This document shows, piece after piece, positions 1 to 6,269 of a DNA stretch of 14,815 nucleotides. The number at the start of each line of letters is the position of its first letter. The first letter of the stretch is position 1. Both the position numbers and the translations under genes were made by a program. The notes under the pieces were generated by a model, which made no database searches, was not told where the DNA came from, and saw nothing but the letters and a program-made list of their open reading frames with translations. The DNA is from DAIRVC01 sp036803025 (GTDB taxonomy: Bacteria; Chloroflexota; Anaerolineae; Anaerolineales; E44-bin32). Location: positions 1 through 14,815 of the forward strand of contig DAIRVC010000055.1 of the NCBI GenBank assembly GCA_036803025.1, read 5' to 3'.

Positions 1-218
1 ACGTCGTTGGCGTTGACGTGGACGGCGTACCAGCCGATGCGGTCGGCGGCGAAGGTGATCGGATCGGTCTTGACCACCAGGAGTCGGTCGCCGAAGTCGA
101 GCACCGTGCAATCGAGGCCGATCCCGGGGCCGAGCAGGACGCGCGGGTCGCCGGCCTTCAGCCCGGCCAGTAGGCCGGAAAGCAGGTCAACGGGGAGCTT
201 GCCGGTCGGCAGAGTCAT
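1..218 (-). CDS. AIR synthase-related protein (PurM/HypE superfamily), 5' part only
   Basis: The frame is open from an ATG at 218 through the left window edge, giving about 72 residues that begin MTLPTGKLPVDLLSGLLAG. The segment continues with PGIGLDCTVLDFGDRLLVVK, then TDPITFAADRIGWYAVHVNAND. This is the N-terminal pattern of the PurM/HypE ATP-binding superfamily: a short helix, a Gly/Asp-rich strand pair, and the TDP and HVNANDV-like segments. The HypE and AIR-synthase-related families use this fold for ATP-dependent chemistry, but the substrate of this uncharacterised subfamily is not known. No good Shine-Dalgarno sequence precedes the ATG. The gene sits behind its own promoter (398-426) and a structured leader with an upstream ORF in the same frame. 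The rest of the gene lies outside the window, so PurM, HypE and other subfamilies cannot be separated firmly. Confidence 0.8.
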   Translation of the reverse strand, partial: MTLPTGKLPVDLLSGLLAGLKAGDPRVLLGPGIGLDCTVLDFGDRLLVVKTDPITFAADRIGWYAVHVNAND

Positions 219-238
219 CGGCGGCGCCGGAGACGCAA

Positions 239-262
239 AGAGCCGCCCGGGTGGACGGCTCT
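239..262 (-). terminator. GC-rich terminator-like hairpin in the leader of the AIR-synthase-related gene
   Basis: AGAGCCG at 239-245 pairs perfectly with CGGCTCT at 256-262, and the loop can form extra C-G pairs. On the minus strand the stem is followed by TTGCGTCT, a short and imperfect U tract. It lies 20 nt before the ATG of the AIR-synthase-related gene and after the leader ORF. That position suits conditional termination better than simple termination of the upstream ABC operon. The U tract is weak, so termination efficiency is uncertain. Confidence 0.5.
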
Positions 263-267
263 CTGTT

Positions 268-313
268 GCGCTGCGGCATCCTCACTCAACTGGGAGGAGG
301 GATGCCGCAGCGC
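268..313 (-). promoter_or_regulatory. 14-bp perfect hairpin overlapping the leader ORF
   Basis: GCGCTGCGGCATCC at 268-281 is an exact inverted repeat of 300-313, giving a 14-bp stem with an 18-nt loop. In the minus-strand RNA the 5' arm (313-300) lies inside the leader ORF. The leader stop codon (284-282) lies in the loop, directly before the 3' arm (281-268). A ribosome reading the leader ORF would therefore melt or block this stem. The 3' arm contains GCCGC, which could pair instead with GCGGC in the downstream terminator-like hairpin. The inverted repeat is seen directly; the regulatory reading is inferred. Confidence 0.6.
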
Positions 314-335
314 GAAGACTACCACTCGTACTCAT
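282..335 (-). CDS. Putative 17-residue leader peptide (attenuator upstream ORF)
   Basis: An ATG at 335 opens a short ORF encoding MSTSGSLRAAASLLPVE and ending in TGA at 284-282. It is preceded by GGAGGTGAT (350-342), a nearly full-length complement of the 16S rRNA 3' end, with 6 nt before the ATG. This is the best ribosome binding site in the leader. The ORF ends in the loop of a 14-bp hairpin and is followed by a terminator-like hairpin, the geometry of translation-coupled attenuation. Its codons include CTT and two consecutive CTC leucine codons plus three consecutive alanine codons. That is not enriched enough to name the amino acid sensed. It is in the same frame as the AIR-synthase-related gene, separated from it by 63 nt after the stop. 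No homologue is recognised. Confidence 0.5.
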   Translation of the reverse strand: MSTSGSLRAAASLLPVE

Positions 336-344
336 ATGGGCATC

Positions 345-375
345 ACCTCCTCTTCCATGGGATGGTGAAGGAGGT
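345..375 (-). promoter_or_regulatory. Hairpin that could mask the leader ORF Shine-Dalgarno
   Basis: ACCTCCT at 345-351 is an exact inverted repeat of AGGAGGT at 369-375. In the minus-strand RNA, ACCUCCU (375-369) comes first and can pair with AGGAGGU (351-345). The second arm is the core of the ribosome binding site of the leader ORF. Pairing would hide it and reduce leader translation. The element lies about 15-45 nt after the predicted transcription start. The pairing is read directly from sequence; its use in the cell is inferred. Confidence 0.45.
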
Positions 376-397
376 CCCGCTATCCGGGATCGGCGTC

Positions 398-426
398 AGT
401 ATGACACGGAAGCGGGCGCACGTCAA
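398..426 (-). promoter_or_regulatory. Sigma70-type promoter for the AIR-synthase-related gene
   Basis: On the minus strand, TTGACG (426-421) is followed after exactly 17 nt by CATACT (403-398), matching 5/6 and 4/6 of the consensus. The predicted start is near 391. The promoter lies immediately after the stop codon of the MacB-type permease at 442. It therefore separates the AIR-synthase-related gene from the ABC operon upstream and creates a leader of about 170 nt. Confidence 0.65.
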
Positions 427-441
427 CTGCCGCTTGCCCCC

Positions 442-1794
442 TCATTCGTACTTAAGCGCCGCCACCGGGACAAGCGTCGCCGCCCGGAGCGCCGGGTACA
501 ATCCGGACGCCAGCCCGATGAGCGTGGCGAATGCCAACGCGAACAGCAGTAGCCAGGGCGGTGTGACGACGGCGACCGAGGGCGGCGGGCCGCCGCTGAC
601 GGCGGTCTGCCCGGCCAGATAGGCCAGGCCGACGACGTTGATGATCTGCCCGGCGCTCCAGCCCAGGCCAATCCCGCCCAGACCGCCGATCAGGCCGATG
701 CCGCCGGCCTCGCCCAGGAATACAGCCAGGACATCTCGATTGGCCGCGCCGACCGCCTTCATCAGGCCGATCTCGCGCGTGCGCTCGAGGATCGCCATCG
801 TCATCGTGTTGGCGATGCCGATGGCCGCCACCAGCATGGCGATCGCTCCCACTCCGCCGAAGACGACCTGCAGGACGACGAAGAAGCTGTTGACGCCCTG
901 AACGTAGTCGGCCGGCGTGGAGGTTTGATATCCCAGCCCGCGAATGATGTCGGCGATCTTGACCACCTGCGAAGGATCCTCAACGCTCACAACCGCCAGC
1001 GGGTAACCGTCCCGATTGCGGTCGATGCGGCGGTTATTGAACCACTGGTTGAAAGTGGTCACCTCGTCCAGCGTCATATACAGGCTGTAGTCTGCTTCTC
1101 CGCGCGTCTCCGCCAGAACCCCGGCCACCCGCAGCTGGAACTGGCGCCGGACCTCGGTCTGCGCCTGCTCGGACCACCTCATCAACGTGAGTTTGAGGGG
1201 CTGACCCATCAGCTCAGGCTGCGGCGGGGCTTCCTGCCCCGGTCGCTGGCGCGGGTCATAGAACTGCTGCGAGACCATCGCGCCGACCACGACCACACCG
1301 CGCTCCAGCGTGGCCTCGCCGCTTTGCAGCTCGTAGCCCATGTCGGTCAGGAACTCAGGCGGGACGCCGACGATGTTGGGATAGCCTTCCAGGCGGCCCA
1401 GATTGATGATCGTCGCGCCCTGGAGCCAATCGCGCGGGTAGATCCCGGCCACACCGGGGATCTCCGCCAGGTCGCGCAGCGTCTGGTCGGTGACGAGGAG
1501 TGTCTGGTCCGGCTGCCCCGACCCGGCGAACGCCTCCATCACCATCCCCCCGCCGCCACCGCCTCGCCCCTCCATGAAGTAGCTTTCGGAGTAGGTCGGC
1601 ATGACCTGGATCAGGCTCAGATCGCCGATACCCCACAACGACTGCGTGGCGCTCTGCTGCAGCCCGATGGCCAATGAGACCAGCACCACGATGGCAGCCG
1701 TCCCAATGACGACGCCGACGGCGGTCAAGGCGACACGCGCTTTGCGACGGCCGAGGTTCTCCAGGATCAGCGTCAGCAGGTCGATGAAGCGCAT
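442..1794 (-). CDS. MacB/FtsX-type ABC transporter permease
   Basis: This 450-residue protein has the classic four-helix MacB layout. One N-terminal membrane segment (about residues 20-46) follows the cytoplasmic start LTLILENLGRRKARVALTAV. A large extracytoplasmic domain spans about residues 47-300, with a Gly run at 78-83. Three C-terminal membrane segments lie at about 305-337, 355-385 and 405-432. The FtsX core includes TMAILERTREIGLMKAVGA, the coupling region that contacts the ATPase. It ends PALRAATLVPVAALKYE, typical of the family. MacB-type permeases do not move substrate through a channel; they transmit ATP-driven conformational change across the membrane. The ATG lies 1 nt after the stop of the CARDB gene, so the two are probably translationally coupled. 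The ATPase two genes upstream is the obvious partner. The substrate is unknown. Confidence 0.9.
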   Translation of the reverse strand: MRFIDLLTLILENLGRRKARVALTAVGVVIGTAAIVVLVSLAIGLQQSATQSLWGIGDLSLIQVMPTYSESYFMEGRGGGGGGMVMEAFAGSGQPDQTLLVTDQTLRDLAEIPGVAGIYPRDWLQGATIINLGRLEGYPNIVGVPPEFLTDMGYELQSGEATLERGVVVVGAMVSQQFYDPRQRPGQEAPPQPELMGQPLKLTLMRWSEQAQTEVRRQFQLRVAGVLAETRGEADYSLYMTLDEVTTFNQWFNNRRIDRNRDGYPLAVVSVEDPSQVVKIADIIRGLGYQTSTPADYVQGVNSFFVVLQVVFGGVGAIAMLVAAIGIANTMTMAILERTREIGLMKAVGAANRDVLAVFLGEAGGIGLIGGLGGIGLGWSAGQIINVVGLAYLAGQTAVSGGPPPSVAVVTPPWLLLFALAFATLIGLASGLYPALRAATLVPVAALKYE

Positions 1795-1795
1795 G

Positions 1796-3342
1796 TCATC
1801 CGAGGGGAATGGCCGGGACAGGAGGCATCTCCTCGCCCGGGAAACCTTCCGGCATCGTGGGTTCGGCCGGCTCGGGCGAGCCCGAGTCCAATCCCAGCAG
1901 GCCCAGGATCGCTCGCCATAGGCTCTGCCAGAAGCCGACCGGCGCCTGCGGCTCTTCGACGGAGATCTCGCCTTCCCCGCCAGACTCGAATCCGGGCTCC
2001 TGGAAAGCCTCGCCTACTTCGACGCTGAGCTGCTTGACGACGATCTGCTGTTGATTGAAGTCGTCGAGATAGCCCAGGGTGACGGTCAGCTCCAGCGGCC
2101 CGGCACTCATCGGGACGGCCATCGAGTCCAGCGTGAAATAGCCGCCCGGATCGAGCAGGCCGACCAGCGNNNNNNNNNNCCCAGGATCACGCTGGTCCGC
2201 CCGATGTTCACGACCTGCAGTGGCAGCAGGCCGGGCTGCCCGGCGAAGAACGGGTCGACCGGGCGGTAGAAGCTGATGTCCAGGCTCGGGACGGCGTAGA
2301 CCAGCAGGGTGACGACCTGGTCGTCGGTACGGGCCACGCCGCGATCGTCGTAATGCACAAACGAGACGCGCAGGGGGTAGGCCCCGGCCGCAGTGCTGCT
2401 GTTGACGATCAGGGAATGGGTGGCATCGAAATCGAGCCCGGGCGGCAGGTCGCCCAGGAACTGGACGTTGGACGAACCGACCGGCGCGAAGTGGGTATAG
2501 TCGCCGCCGGCGCCCGAGAGACCCCCGGTGTCCACACCCGGGGTGGGCTCGCCGCTGCCGGCCGAGCCTCCGCCGATGATCATCGTCACGCGCCGTGCCA
2601 TGCTGCCGCCTACATTGGCGATATTCAGGCGGACGCTGAAGCGAGTTCCAGGCGAGAGGATCAGCGGGTCGGTCTCATACTCCAGGATCAGAAGCTGAGG
2701 CGCGGGCCCGGCCGTCGGTGTTCGGGTCGCATAGCCTCCCGCCGGCACATACGGCGTCGGCCCAGCGACCGGGATGGTCAGGGTGAAACTCTCGGTGTAG
2801 GGATCCCCAAGCTGATCGGTATAGGTGACCTGGAGCCCGAGTGTGCCGACGCCCTTGCCTTCCAAATCCTCGCCGGCCGTCAGCGGCTGGGTGTACCCGG
2901 TCGAGGCCGCCGCCGCGATCGCCCCGGCGGCGATCACGCCGCCGGTCCCGCGCGGCAGAAAGTCCCCCGCTTCGAACGAAGCCAGTACGTTGAAGGCGGT
3001 GCCCTGCCCGGGGTTGGCCAACCGGAACGTCAGATCGAAGTCCTGGCCCGGCCTGACCGCGCCGCCGGGGACGCTGTAGGATTGCAGCACGATCACCGGG
3101 CGTGCATACCCCCCGGGCGTCGCCGTCGATGTTGCCGTGGCGGTCGCGGTGGCCGTTGCAGTGGCAGTCGAGGTCTCCGTCGCGGTGCTGGTGGCCGTCG
3201 CCGTATCCGTAGCCTGCCTGCGCGGCGCAGCCGCCGCCTGCAGGGTCGGTAGGGCGAGCAGCAGGGCCAGACAGCCCACAACTGCGAGGCTGACAGCCAG
3301 CCGCCGGGGCGGCGCGGAGCGGGGACGGCCAGAAACCATCAT
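1796..3342 (-). CDS. Exported CARDB-domain protein of the ABC system (split by an assembly gap)
   Basis: The protein begins MMVSGRPRSAPPRRLAVSLA, with a hydrophobic signal segment (about 15-32) ending in an Ala-rich cleavage region (36-39). A Thr/Ala linker (45-75) follows, then beta-rich repeats of the CARDB/COG1361 type from about residue 78. Recognisable signatures are VPGGAVRPGQDFDLTFRLAN, LSPGTRFSVRLNIANVGG and, after the gap, LVGLLDPGGYFTLDSM. The C-terminus has an amphipathic stretch, FWQSLWRAILGLLGL, and an acidic Pro-rich tail. The 10-N gap at 2170-2179 shifts the frame; both sides are clearly one gene, and the true gap length should be 2 modulo 3. The chosen ATG at 3342 follows the ATPase stop by 4 nt with AGGGGTGA as ribosome site; a longer upstream start would run back into the ATPase gene. 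Such proteins are typically encoded beside MacB-type permeases and probably form the outer-face part of the complex. Confidence 0.85.
2170..2179. other. Assembly gap (10 N)
   Basis: A run of ten undetermined bases lies inside the CARDB gene. The coding frame before the gap (ending VVNIGRTSVIL) and after it (LVGLLDPGGYF) differ, so ten is a placeholder and not the real length. Frame continuity requires a missing length equal to 2 modulo 3. Confidence 0.97.
3118..3210 (-). repeat. Thr/Ala-coding low-complexity linker
   Basis: This stretch encodes about 31 residues made almost only of alternating Thr and Ala, with a few Ser, Asp and Glu, just after the signal peptide of the CARDB protein. The codons vary between ACN and GCN forms, so it is an imperfect hexanucleotide repeat and is likely to change length. 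Thr/Ser/Ala/Pro-rich extracellular linkers of this type are common in exported Chloroflexota proteins and may be O-glycosylated. Confidence 0.75.
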
Positions 3343-3346
3343 CGGT

Positions 3347-4081
3347 TCACCCCTGCATCGCTGCGGGTCGGGCGGCGGAGAGCTCCTGGGCTGCCTCGTA
3401 TTCGGCCTGAGGCACCACCCGGCCATCCAGCAGACGGATCGTATGTGTGGCGAAGTGCGTCATGCGCGGATCGTGGCTGACAACGACGACTGTACGGCCC
3501 TGGCGGTGCAGGTCGGCGAGCAGCTCCATGATCTGATAGCCGCTGAGCGTATCGAGGTTGCCGGTTGGCTCGTCGGCCAGGACGACCTGCGGATCGTTCA
3601 CCAGCGCCCGCGCCACGGCCACGCGCTGCAGCTGCCCGCCGGAGAGCTCTTCGGGGCGATGTTCGGCCCGGTCGGATAGCCCGACCTGCGAAAGCAGCTC
3701 GGCCGCCCGCTGATTCCGGCGACGGTGCGGGACGCCGGCGAAGCGCAAGGGGAAGGCCACGTTCTCCAGCGCGGTCATGCTGGGGAGCAGGTTGAAGGAC
3801 TGGAAGACGAAGCCGACGTGCGTGCGCCGATAGACCGCCAGCGCGTTCTCGTCCAGGCTCTCGAGCCGCTGTTCGCCGATGCGGATGCTGCCCTCCGTCG
3901 GGCGGTCGAGGCCGCCAAGCAGGTGCAGCAGCGTGCTCTTGCCCGACCCGGACGGTCCCAGCACAAGCGACAAGGTCTGCGGGTGGATCTCGAGATCCAC
4001 CCCGGCCAGTGCCCGGACGATGTTGTGTCCCATTGCGTAATGCTTGTGCAGCCCGGCAACCCGGATCGGCGCGGCTTCCAT
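3347..4081 (-). CDS. ABC transporter ATP-binding protein (MacB/LolD type)
   Basis: This 244-residue ATPase carries every motif of an active ABC nucleotide-binding domain. They are Walker A GPSGSGKST (42-50), Q-loop Gln94 in FVFQSFNLLP, signature LSGGQ (146-150), Walker B VVLADEPTGNLD (166-177) with catalytic Glu171, and H-loop His203 in VSHDPRM. The AVYRRTHVGFVFQSFNLLPSMTALENV stretch is typical of the LolD/MacB/FtsE subgroup, which pairs with FtsX-fold permeases. It is therefore the energy source for the permease at 442-1794. It starts 6 nt after the Yip1-type gene and ends 4 nt before the CARDB gene, with close spacing throughout. The short extension after residue 225 is not conserved. The family assignment is secure; the transported or displaced substrate is not known. 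Confidence 0.93.
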   Translation of the reverse strand: MEAAPIRVAGLHKHYAMGHNIVRALAGVDLEIHPQTLSLVLGPSGSGKSTLLHLLGGLDRPTEGSIRIGEQRLESLDENALAVYRRTHVGFVFQSFNLLPSMTALENVAFPLRFAGVPHRRRNQRAAELLSQVGLSDRAEHRPEELSGGQLQRVAVARALVNDPQVVLADEPTGNLDTLSGYQIMELLADLHRQGRTVVVVSHDPRMTHFATHTIRLLDGRVVPQAEYEAAQELSAARPAAMQG

Positions 4082-4087
4082 AGGCGC

Positions 4088-4888
4088 CTAGAAGAAGAAC
4101 GGCCGGGCGATGGTCAGGCCGGCCAGGCGCCCGCCCAGGTACGCCGGCAGCACTTGGAGCAGAAGCGCCGCCGCCTGTGTGAGGGCCACACTCCCCCAGG
4201 CACGCCCGCGGCCGGGGTCGGCCTGCGACCGCACACCGATGACCAGCAGGGCGATGTGCCAGATCAGGTATAGGTCGATCAGGGCCAGAAGCTCCGAGGC
4301 GAACAGGGCGGCGCCTTCCGTGCCGGAACCGATTAGCCCCGACAGCCCGGGCGCCTGGATGAGACGGTGTCCGAACAGTGTGTACGCGGTCCGCACGAGA
4401 TCGCGGACGCCGAAGGGCAAGCCAGCCCAGGCGACCAGGTTCATCGCCGACAGCATCGTCACGCGCGCCCCAACCAGGGTCAGCGCCAGGTGGAGGAGCG
4501 CGGCGACGACCAGCCAGCCAATCCAGACGCGCAGCACAGCCTGGAGGGCGGGGAAGACGTACACGAAGGCGGTCCCCGAGCTGGCCGACTGCGCCTGCAG
4601 GAACTGGGCCTGCTGCTCTGGGGTGTACCACTGGAAATCCGGGGGGAGCTCGGCCTGCCCGCTCAAGGCCGCCTGTTGGCGGAGCGGACCGCCGACGAGC
4701 ACGGCGATCAGCCCCGTCAGGCACAGGACCAGGAGCGGCGTCAGCCAAACCCCCTTCGGCTGCGAGGTGATCTCGGCCAGCGCTTTGCCAGGCCGCAACA
4801 GGACCGGAACGATCCAGTCGAGGTGCAGGCGGCGCATCCATGCGCCAGCCACCGAGGCTTCCGTCGTGGGGGCGTTCATGGCCGGCAT
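4088..4888 (-). CDS. Yip1-family integral membrane protein
   Basis: This predicted 266-residue protein has several hydrophobic segments. The first includes WLTPLLVLCLTGLIAVLV, followed by an external loop rich in Gln (PPDFQWYTPEQQAQF). Further segments include VWIGWLVVAALLHLALTLVG, LVAWAGLPFGVRDLVRTAYT, LIDLYLIWHIALLVIGV and a C-terminal AALLLQVLPAYLGG helix. The loop-helix order and the short motif LVAWAGLPFGVRDLVR resemble bacterial Yip1-domain proteins (PF04893), which often lie beside ABC exporters. Two starts are possible. The ATG at 4888 has AAGG 4 nt upstream; the ATG at 4879 would suit a leaderless message from the TAGAAT box overlapping the first start. It is 6 nt from the ATPase gene. 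The role is unknown; assistance in membrane assembly of the exporter is only a guess. Confidence 0.72.
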   Translation of the reverse strand: MPAMNAPTTEASVAGAWMRRLHLDWIVPVLLRPGKALAEITSQPKGVWLTPLLVLCLTGLIAVLVGGPLRQQAALSGQAELPPDFQWYTPEQQAQFLQAQSASSGTAFVYVFPALQAVLRVWIGWLVVAALLHLALTLVGARVTMLSAMNLVAWAGLPFGVRDLVRTAYTLFGHRLIQAPGLSGLIGSGTEGAALFASELLALIDLYLIWHIALLVIGVRSQADPGRGRAWGSVALTQAAALLLQVLPAYLGGRLAGLTIARPFFF

Positions 4889-4943
4889 TCTACCTTGACT
4901 CGCGGGCGCTGAGGGACCCGGCTGCGCGCCCGGGCGGCAGAGA

Positions 4944-6269
4944 CTAAGCGGCCGCCTCGCCGGCCACGCGCAGGCCGGCGATTCGCGCAGCGACCGGGCC
5001 CTGGTAATGACCGAAGAAGCCGGTCTCCGCGCTCCAACGGATGTTGGCCAGCGCGTCGAGGACGTTGCCGATGAACAGGCCGCCCTTGAATGGGATCCGC
5101 TTCCGGCCATCCACCAGGTACCCGAGGCGGATCTCCGTGGCGAACTCGGCCGTGACCGGATCCGGGTTGAACCAGGAGAAGGTCACGATCTCGACATGCT
5201 TCCCCCGGGTCAACTCGGCTACCGGCGTCTTCCCGGCCGGTGCCTGGATGTCTCCAAACGCGCCGGTGGCGGGGATGCCCAGGTATTCTGCGTGCCGCTG
5301 TCCGGCGATGAAGTTGACCAATTTGCCTTCGCGGACGAACTCGACTCGTCGGGAGGGCAATCCCTCCTCGTCGAACCTCCCGGCGTGCTGGCCGAAGGGA
5401 AGTCTACTCGTGACCCACAAGGTCACCGGGTCTCCCTGAGATTTCTTGCGCAGGATTGTCTTGCCGCGTTCCCAAGAGGTGATCTTGTTGTACTTCGACG
5501 CGGCAGATCCCAGGATCTGAAGGGGCCCGGCCTGCGACTCGGCCGGCATCAGCAGTTCCGCCAGCGCCGCGCCGCGCAGGACGATCGGGCCAGCGAAGGT
5601 CGGCGCCGGACCGGCGCGCAGAAGGTCCTGTGCATACTGTGCCTGGCGCGACATCTCCGCTGGAAGCTCGAGGTCGGCCGCCCGCCGTCTCGACAGCATG
5701 AAGAACGACTCGGTCTCGCGGCCGTCGGCACGGGCCAGGAGCACGCCCTCGATGTCGACCCGGGTGGCGGTCTGTTCGACATCGATCCCGCGGCTGTTGA
5801 CCAGGTGGGTGTGCTCCTCGGTCACATAGCACTCGGCCGCGGAGAGCCGCACTTGCGGGTGATCGGCGGCGGTAGCGTACAGGCGGACGATCAAAGACTC
5901 GGCCGCGCCGCCGAGGTCACGGCTGAGCGACTCGTCGGCCAGGCGGACCTGCGGGAAGGTCGCCGGCCCGGGGAGCGAGTAAGGGGGGTTGTGCACCAGG
6001 CCAGCCGTTAGGGCGGCTGTCTCGAGTGCGGCACGCAGGTCCCCGCCTGGCAGGAGCGTTGCCTCGCCCGACCCGCACGAGGGTCGGCCGTCGGGCCCGG
6101 GCGTCTCCCTCAAGACGCTGACCAGATACCGCTCCTGGTCGACCCCCCGGCTGGCCTCAATCGTCGAGGGCACGCCGTAGACCTGCGCTTCCCGTGAGGC
6201 GACATGCCGGACCGTCCAGCCCTTCAGATCGCGTCGAGCGCGCAAAGCGTCGGTGATCGTTCGCAGCAT
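4944..6269 (-). CDS. pmbA: TldE/PmbA-family protein, partner subunit of TldD
   Basis: This 441-residue protein has the TldD/PmbA fold but no HExxxH motif, as expected for the non-catalytic TldE (PmbA) subunit. Recognisable parts are ECYVTEEHTHLVNSRGIDVE, RADGRETESFFMLSRR, TSRLPFGQHAGRFDEEGLPS and the C-terminal block GLFIGNVLDALANI. In Escherichia coli TldD and TldE form a heterodimeric peptidase that trims unfolded or modified peptides, including microcin B17 and the CcdA antitoxin. The start ATG at 6269 overlaps the tldD stop codon (TGATG), so the two are translationally coupled. A GC-rich inverted repeat (903-909 and 926-932 of the 4900s) follows the stop before the Yip1 gene. Assignment to the PmbA side rests on the lack of metal ligands and the pairing with TldD. 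Confidence 0.9.
   Translation of the reverse strand: MLRTITDALRARRDLKGWTVRHVASREAQVYGVPSTIEASRGVDQERYLVSVLRETPGPDGRPSCGSGEATLLPGGDLRAALETAALTAGLVHNPPYSLPGPATFPQVRLADESLSRDLGGAAESLIVRLYATAADHPQVRLSAAECYVTEEHTHLVNSRGIDVEQTATRVDIEGVLLARADGRETESFFMLSRRRAADLELPAEMSRQAQYAQDLLRAGPAPTFAGPIVLRGAALAELLMPAESQAGPLQILGSAASKYNKITSWERGKTILRKKSQGDPVTLWVTSRLPFGQHAGRFDEEGLPSRRVEFVREGKLVNFIAGQRHAEYLGIPATGAFGDIQAPAGKTPVAELTRGKHVEIVTFSWFNPDPVTAEFATEIRLGYLVDGRKRIPFKGGLFIGNVLDALANIRWSAETGFFGHYQGPVAARIAGLRVAGEAAA

Noticed and set aside
239..262. T-box-like reading of GGGTGGAC next to the terminator-like hairpin.
   Set aside because: The sequence is on the wrong strand for the downstream gene, and the conserved T-box bulge and specifier stem are absent.
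302..622. A plus-strand ORF starting MPQREDYHSYSYGHHLLFHG with GGAGGAGG just before the ATG.
   Set aside because: The purine run is too close to the ATG. The ORF runs far into the antisense of the permease gene, and the minus-strand leader elements explain the same bases better.
3137..3679. Long plus-strand ORF opposite the ABC ATPase and CARDB genes.
   Set aside because: It is an antisense shadow of high-GC coding sequence; the minus strand has all the ABC motifs.
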